DNA of 43,987 nt from an archaeon (lineage in GTDB: Archaea > EX4484-52 > GLR71). The stretch lies in NCBI GenBank assembly GCA_013138805.1, contig WTCA01000012.1, forward strand, positions 1 through 43,987, written 5' to 3'. The position numbers and the translations under genes are program-made. Under the pieces are notes generated by a model. It was not told the DNA's origin and did not search any database. It saw nothing but the letters and a program-made list of their open reading frames with translations. Every line of letters starts with the position of its first letter. Within the stretch, counting starts at the first letter, position 1. This document shows, one piece after another, positions 39,444 through 43,987 of this stretch.

Positions 39444-40802
39444 ATGACAGGCAAGACAGCAGTGGAGAAGAAAAATTCAAATCCTAAGACAGGAATTAAT
39501 CCGGAAAAAGAGCAAAAGAAAGGCTCCAAGACATTGAAAAACGGAAAAAGCAAAGAATCCGGAAAAGAAAAGAAGCTGTCAAAAGAGGAAAGCCAGAAGA
39601 TAAGGCTTGAGACAGCCCAGACATTCGCTAAGGAAGTCTCACGAGAATTCAAGAAAAGCCTGAAAGCAGTCGTCGTGTACGGCTCGACAGCAAAAGGTAA
39701 GCACAGGGAGACATCAGACATAGATACTTTCGTCATAATAGATGACACAAAACTTGAGCAGGACATACCGGCCGAAGTCAAAGAACGCATAGGCGCAGAC
39801 CTAAGAAGGATTGGCACAAAAATTGACAAGAACATAACGATTCAGGCATTCATGTTCCTGACAGAGTTCTGGGAATCAATAAGATCAGTAGAGCCCTTGA
39901 TAATGGAGATTCTAAGGTTTGGCATACCTATATATGATGTTGGCATATTCATGCCTGCAAAAAGGATGCTTCAGAGAGGCATGCTGCCTACAACAAATGA
40001 GGCTGTAGGAAAAAGGATACACATAGCTCCTCAGCACCTGAAGATGGCAGAGTACAGGATGAAGAGCGGAGCTCATTTCATGGAGCAGGCCATGGCCGCA
40101 GCGGGCCAGGCACCACTGATGCTTATCGGAAAGATTCCTCCAGGAAAAGAGGATGTGCCAAAAGAACTCAGATTCCACTTTGTAGACAAGAAACTTCTTG
40201 ACCCAAAATACGCAGATGTGGCGCAGAAAATACACGATTTCGCAAAAGAGATAGAGCATGCTGAAAACAAGAAGATGAAAGATTTAGGAAAGAAGATGGA
40301 CGAACACCTGAAGATGACAGACGAGTTCATAAAAGAGATGCAAGAACTCATAAAAAGACTGTCTGAACAGAAAGTTGACACAGTCCTCATGAATACTTAC
40401 AAAGCGTTCCTAAAAGCAAATGTAGGAGCACTGGAACTCAAAGGCATAAAACCACCGGAACACCTAAAAGACCTGCCTAAAGTCATGGCAGAGCACTTCC
40501 CTGAAGTCAGGGAACAGCAGGAAGACCTTTTCGAAAGGCTCGCAAAAGCCCTAATAGTGGCAAAGAAAGGAAAGGCAGAAATGATACCTGAAAGAGAGAT
40601 ATACGGCCTCAAGGAAGAGACAAAGCGCTTCATATACAGCTTGGGAACAAAACTCAAAGAACTGAAAGAAAAAGGCGAGCTGAAAATATCAGACGAAAAG
40701 CTGGAGCAGATAAGAAAGCTTAAAGAAGAGCAGGGAACAGCAACAGGCAACAGTTCAGGCCATATGACCATGCAAAAGCCTTCTGAAAATAAGAAAAAAT
40801 GA
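39444..40802 (+). CDS. nucleotidyltransferase-fold protein with long helical C-terminus
   Basis: A 452-aa protein. Residues 1-50 are a lysine-rich disordered lead. Residues about 74-100 hold the minimal nucleotidyltransferase motif VVVYGSTAKGKHRETSDID (G80-S81 and D92-x-D94), the metal site of the pol-beta superfamily. The remainder is helical and very rich in Lys and Glu, with likely coiled coils at 250-310 and 375-435. The substrate is unknown; tRNA, protein or small-molecule nucleotidylation are all possible. I use the ATG at 39444, not an upstream TTG. It appears monocistronic. Confidence 0.75.
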   Translation: MTGKTAVEKKNSNPKTGINPEKEQKKGSKTLKNGKSKESGKEKKLSKEESQKIRLETAQTFAKEVSREFKKSLKAVVVYGSTAKGKHRETSDIDTFVIIDDTKLEQDIPAEVKERIGADLRRIGTKIDKNITIQAFMFLTEFWESIRSVEPLIMEILRFGIPIYDVGIFMPAKRMLQRGMLPTTNEAVGKRIHIAPQHLKMAEYRMKSGAHFMEQAMAAAGQAPLMLIGKIPPGKEDVPKELRFHFVDKKLLDPKYADVAQKIHDFAKEIEHAENKKMKDLGKKMDEHLKMTDEFIKEMQELIKRLSEQKVDTVLMNTYKAFLKANVGALELKGIKPPEHLKDLPKVMAEHFPEVREQQEDLFERLAKALIVAKKGKAEMIPEREIYGLKEETKRFIYSLGTKLKELKEKGELKISDEKLEQIRKLKEEQGTATGNSSGHMTMQKPSENKKK

Positions 40803-41017
40803 TGAATCGCACAAAGATATTTAAAATTATCATCTCTTATATGCAATACTAAACATGCTTTGTTCTTACAGAAAACATATAGGCAGATAACTTAACAACA
40901 CATAGATATATAACGAAAGGTTCAAAAAATAATATCAAAAACATACAGTTTCTTTAGATCCGGAAATACTCCGAAAGATTTACTAGAGACAAAAGTAAAC
41001 AGGAAAAGTGATAAAAA

Positions 41018-42340
41018 ATGAAATTTTACGCAATAGGCGGCTTCAAGGAAGTCGGAAAGAACATGACAGCAATAGAAGTCAACGGCGAAGTTGTCATATG
41101 TGATATGGGAGTATCCATGGAGCATCTCATAGAACTTAGCGGCAGAGGCCTCAATTATGAAGATCTTGATGAGCCGACACTGAGAAACATGGGTGTCCTT
41201 CCAAATGACACAATACTGAACGGCAAGAAAGTGATAGGGATAGTCATATCACACGGCCATCTTGACCATGTTTCGGCAATACCGAAACTGGCGAAAAGAT
41301 ACAACTGCCCAATCCTTGCGACACCGTACACAGCAGAGATAATAAAACGTCTCCTGAAAGACCATAATCAGGAAAGCCAGCTCAAGTTTGTGACACCTAT
41401 GCAGTATGGTGACACAGCAGAGCTTTCAAAAAACTTCAGCATAGAATATGTCAACATGCCTCACAGCATACCTGACGCATCCCTTGTAGCTGTATATACA
41501 GCAGAAGGCCTTGTAACGGTAGCATACGACTTCAAGCTTGACAACACACCCACACTTGGCGACAAGCCTGACTACAAGAGACTCAAGGAACTTGGAAGCG
41601 AAGGTGTCAAACTGCATCTTTCAGAATGTGTCCATATACGGGAAGAACAGAGGACACCGTCAGAGAAAGTAGCAAAAGATATGGTCTTTGACGCAATAGA
41701 CAGGGCATACCTTGACAGCTCAGCAGTCTTCATAACATCTTTCGCATCCCAGATAGCAAGAATAAAAAGTATAGTTGAAGCGAACAAAGGAAGAAGGCAG
41801 ATTGTTGTTCTTGGAAGATCTATGGACAATTACATAAATGCAGCAAAAGATCTGGGCCTCATAGACACATCCAAGTTCCAGCTGCAGGGAAGACCAAAAG
41901 AAGTGAAGGCAACAATAGATGCTGTAGCAAAGAATCCTGAAAAATATCTTGTATTATCTACAGGCAACCAGGGCGAGCCGAACTCAGTCCTCTCAAGGAT
42001 AGCAAACAAAGAATACAAGTTCAAGTTCAGGAAAGAAGACCAGGTAATCTTCTCATCAATGACAATACCCACACCTATAAACAAGGCGAACAGGTATGTA
42101 ATAGAAAGAAACCTTAAAGAGCAGGGTGTACGGATTCTTAAAGATGTCCATGTATCAGGCCATGCTATGAGAGAAGACCACAGAGACCTTCTAAGAATAC
42201 TGAATCCTGAAAGGGTGATACCTATGCACGGCGAGACAGAAAGGCTTGCATCATTTGCATCTCTCTGTGAAGAGGAAGGGTTCATAATAGGCGACACAGT
42301 CCATATCATGACAGACGGAAGATATATAAACATAAAGTGA
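41018..42340 (+). CDS. rnj: archaeal RNase J (beta-CASP metallo-beta-lactamase ribonuclease)
   Basis: A 440-aa 5'-3' exoribonuclease/endoribonuclease of RNA decay. The metallo-beta-lactamase metal motif is HGHLDH at 79-84. Later ligands are in NMPHSIPD and AYDFKLD. Beta-CASP motifs follow (VFITSFASQIARI, VVLGRSMDNY, VLSTGNQGEP, HVSGHA) and then IPMHGE near the C-terminus. It lacks the C-terminal domain of bacterial RNase J, as is normal in archaea. A GTGAT ribosome site precedes the ATG. The 215-base gap before it is AT-rich, and I see nothing in it. Confidence 0.93.
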   Translation: MKFYAIGGFKEVGKNMTAIEVNGEVVICDMGVSMEHLIELSGRGLNYEDLDEPTLRNMGVLPNDTILNGKKVIGIVISHGHLDHVSAIPKLAKRYNCPILATPYTAEIIKRLLKDHNQESQLKFVTPMQYGDTAELSKNFSIEYVNMPHSIPDASLVAVYTAEGLVTVAYDFKLDNTPTLGDKPDYKRLKELGSEGVKLHLSECVHIREEQRTPSEKVAKDMVFDAIDRAYLDSSAVFITSFASQIARIKSIVEANKGRRQIVVLGRSMDNYINAAKDLGLIDTSKFQLQGRPKEVKATIDAVAKNPEKYLVLSTGNQGEPNSVLSRIANKEYKFKFRKEDQVIFSSMTIPTPINKANRYVIERNLKEQGVRILKDVHVSGHAMREDHRDLLRILNPERVIPMHGETERLASFASLCEEEGFIIGDTVHIMTDGRYINIK

Positions 42341-42367
42341 GACTAATCGTCAATATCATTTGAAAGG

Positions 42368-43222
42368 TTAAAAAACCTTTCTTATTTTATTTTTGACTGC
42401 AGGGGATATCTTCCTTACAATATATTTTATTGGTATTCCCTCAATATGACATTCAGAATTTTCAAAACCTTTTTTAAGAGATTCTATTGTACCGTCAATA
42501 GATTCATCAGTTACATTATACCCGGAAAATGCCAATGCAGGCGTAGTGTCATCTGTAGATGCGATTCTTTTAAGCGGTATAGTATACTCATCTCTGCATA
42601 TAGGTCTAATCTTATTTACAATTCTTCCAAAAAGTGATTTTTTATTTAATGTTTCAACCCATGCATTATGGTCATAATAGATATCTTTATATACATCTCT
42701 GTATGTATCTTGCATATTTTTGAACCAATCTACAGTAATCTCACTCATTCCCAGATCAACAGTGGTTGGATGATCAAGCACAAGAATAAAGCCTTTTTCT
42801 TTCACATACTCATAGACATCCCTAGGAGAAGTCATAGTCTTTATCAATCCACAGATTTCATCCTCAACATATTTATCTCTTATAAGATTCCAGTGACCAA
42901 TATCTATTTTTCCGTCTTCAGGCCTTTCAATTTTCTCTGTCTGTATCTCAACAGAAGGATAGATTATAAAACCATTATCTTCCAAAGCCTTAATATACTT
43001 ATCATCAGGATATAAATTTGTACTCAGAAGACATATTACTCCTTTTACTTCATTATCAGCATCATTAAACCGTTTTTTTACAACTGAATCAAACCTTGAC
43101 TTTATGCCGTCTGCCCAAGTATTGACATGACCAAGACTATTCAAATCAATATCTGACTCAAGATATGCCTTTGTATCATCAGGAGTATGTATACCTCCAT
43201 CTATAATATATGTTGTTACCAT
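42368..43222 (-). CDS. PHP-domain-like protein with altered metal motifs
   Basis: A 284-aa protein that follows the PHP phosphoesterase layout: DGGIHTPDDT at 8-17 (usually DxHxH), EIQTEKIE...IDIGHWNLIRD in the position of the Glu-His motif, VLDHPTTVDLG for the His motif, DHNAWVETLN, and STDDTTPALAFSGYNVT where GSDAH is expected. Several metal-binding His are therefore replaced, so phosphatase activity is uncertain. A basic tail ends the chain. The gene is AT-rich, convergent with RNase J, and shares a 51-base promoter gap with ksgA. Confidence 0.6.
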   Translation of the reverse strand: MVTTYIIDGGIHTPDDTKAYLESDIDLNSLGHVNTWADGIKSRFDSVVKKRFNDADNEVKGVICLLSTNLYPDDKYIKALEDNGFIIYPSVEIQTEKIERPEDGKIDIGHWNLIRDKYVEDEICGLIKTMTSPRDVYEYVKEKGFILVLDHPTTVDLGMSEITVDWFKNMQDTYRDVYKDIYYDHNAWVETLNKKSLFGRIVNKIRPICRDEYTIPLKRIASTDDTTPALAFSGYNVTDESIDGTIESLKKGFENSECHIEGIPIKYIVRKISPAVKNKIRKVF

Positions 43223-43273
43223 AATATAGTCGCCACAATGTTTTTTTATATAGATACCTTTAAAAGACTTATC

Positions 43274-43987
43274 ATGGGCAAAATACAGAACCTTTCAAGG
43301 TACGGCCAGCACTTCATGACAGACAAAACCTTCATAGACAGGATTATCGCTTCAGCAAAGATTAAAAAAGATGAGACAATCCTGGAAATCGGAGCTGGCA
43401 CAGGCATCCTCACAGAAGAGATAGCAAAAGCAGGATGCAGAATTATATCTTACGAGATAGACAGACAGTTCGAGAAAGGTCACAAGACTCTGAAAAAAAA
43501 ATACCCGGGCATAACATTTATATACAAAGATGCCCTTTTTTCAGATTTTCCCGCCTTTGACAAGATAATAGCCAACATACCCTATAACATATCAGAACCA
43601 TTGATGCTTAAGCTATCAAAAACAAGATTCAAAGAAGGCATCCTGACAGTGAACAAGAGCTTCGCCGACAGGATGCTGAATCAATCAAAGATTAAATCGC
43701 TTCTTTCTCTTGTCATGCCAGCATATTTTAAAACAGAACATATAGAAGACGTGCCAAAAACAGCATTCACCCCGCCGCCAAGAATCGCTTCATCAATAAT
43801 CCGGATAACCCCTATAAAAAAAGAAGATCTTGAAGATGATGCAGAAAAATATATCCTCCGCCTCCTCTATGACCAGAGATCAAGAAAAGTAGGAAACGCA
43901 CTGATGGAAGCTATAATAGACTTAAAGTCAGCAAGAGATAATAAAAGATACACAAAAAAGGAATCAAAAGAAACAATAAGAAAGGCA
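43274..43987 (+). CDS. ksgA: rRNA dimethyladenosine transferase KsgA/Dim1, cut by the right edge
   Basis: The open frame runs to the last base of the window (238 codons), so the C-terminus is missing. It dimethylates two adjacent adenines near the 3' end of 16S rRNA using SAM. Motifs: SRYGQHFMTD at the start, LEIGAGTGILTEEI (motif I), NIPYNIS (catalytic motif IV, NxPY) and AFTPPPR. TTTATATAG about 25 bp upstream of the ATG indicates a leaderless transcript. It should use SAM from MetK. Confidence 0.93.
   Translation, partial: MGKIQNLSRYGQHFMTDKTFIDRIIASAKIKKDETILEIGAGTGILTEEIAKAGCRIISYEIDRQFEKGHKTLKKKYPGITFIYKDALFSDFPAFDKIIANIPYNISEPLMLKLSKTRFKEGILTVNKSFADRMLNQSKIKSLLSLVMPAYFKTEHIEDVPKTAFTPPPRIASSIIRITPIKKEDLEDDAEKYILRLLYDQRSRKVGNALMEAIIDLKSARDNKRYTKKESKETIRKA

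Overview
The window is archaeal. It carries archaeal and eukaryote-like information genes (eL42, eS27, eL43, uS2, aIF2-alpha, Nop10, RNA polymerase subunits K, P and L, TFS, PCNA), the proteasome/exosome superoperon, KEOPS Pcc1, prefoldin and SepF. Promoters look archaeal (TATA boxes about 25 bp upstream, often leaderless starts). Ribosome sites are of the GGTGA/GGAGG type. DNA is AT-rich, with still more AT-rich accessory genes scattered among the core genes. The lineage cannot be fixed from sequence alone. A small uncultivated (DPANN-like or neighbouring) archaeon is my guess, partly because metK is of the bacterial rather than the usual archaeal type.

Layout. 1-5.1 kb: accessory genes, including an amidohydrolase, bacterial-type metK, a Cys-rich protein resembling methanogenesis marker 9, and a membrane-anchored Cys-rich protein enclosed by fold-back DNA. 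5.3-9.4 kb: a cation/proton antiporter, an AT-rich methyltransferase placed directly in front of gltX, gltX, and a UPF0058 gene. 9.5-15.6 kb: a translation/transcription run (eL42, eS27, aIF2-alpha, Nop10, PAC2 chaperone, RpoK, enolase, uS2, DedA), interrupted by an inverted, foreign-looking class I lysyl-tRNA-synthetase-like gene. 15.6-20.1 kb: two TrmB-family regulators, shared palindromes, a disordered protein and a slipin. About 20.24-20.34 kb: a likely structured non-coding RNA. 20.5-27.4 kb: psmA-SBDS-rrp4-rrp41-rrp42-eL43-rpoP-pcc1-prefoldin beta, then an HTH-DHH protein, UPF0147 and SepF. 27.5-29.9 kb, minus strand: MarC, PCNA, TFS and RpoL.

30.0-32.7 kb, minus strand: the most interesting locus. 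It encodes a Vps4/CdvC-like AAA ATPase with a small helical N-terminal domain, an adjacent ESCRT-III-like helical protein, and a third unrecognised protein ending in a helical/coiled-coil region. It looks like a compact Cdv/ESCRT-type membrane-remodelling operon in a genome that also has SepF, the partner of FtsZ. 32.7-37.5 kb: an Mrp-type Na+/H+ antiporter cluster (E, F, G, MbhD-like, MbhE-like, B, C, one D-type subunit and a small membrane protein), with no full MrpA visible and an oppositely oriented membrane hydrolase-like gene inserted. 37.5-44 kb: a hypothetical gene, a hairpin-rich element bounded by a 25-bp direct repeat at the 3' end of a disordered protein gene, a nucleotidyltransferase, archaeal RNase J, a PHP-like protein and the start of ksgA.
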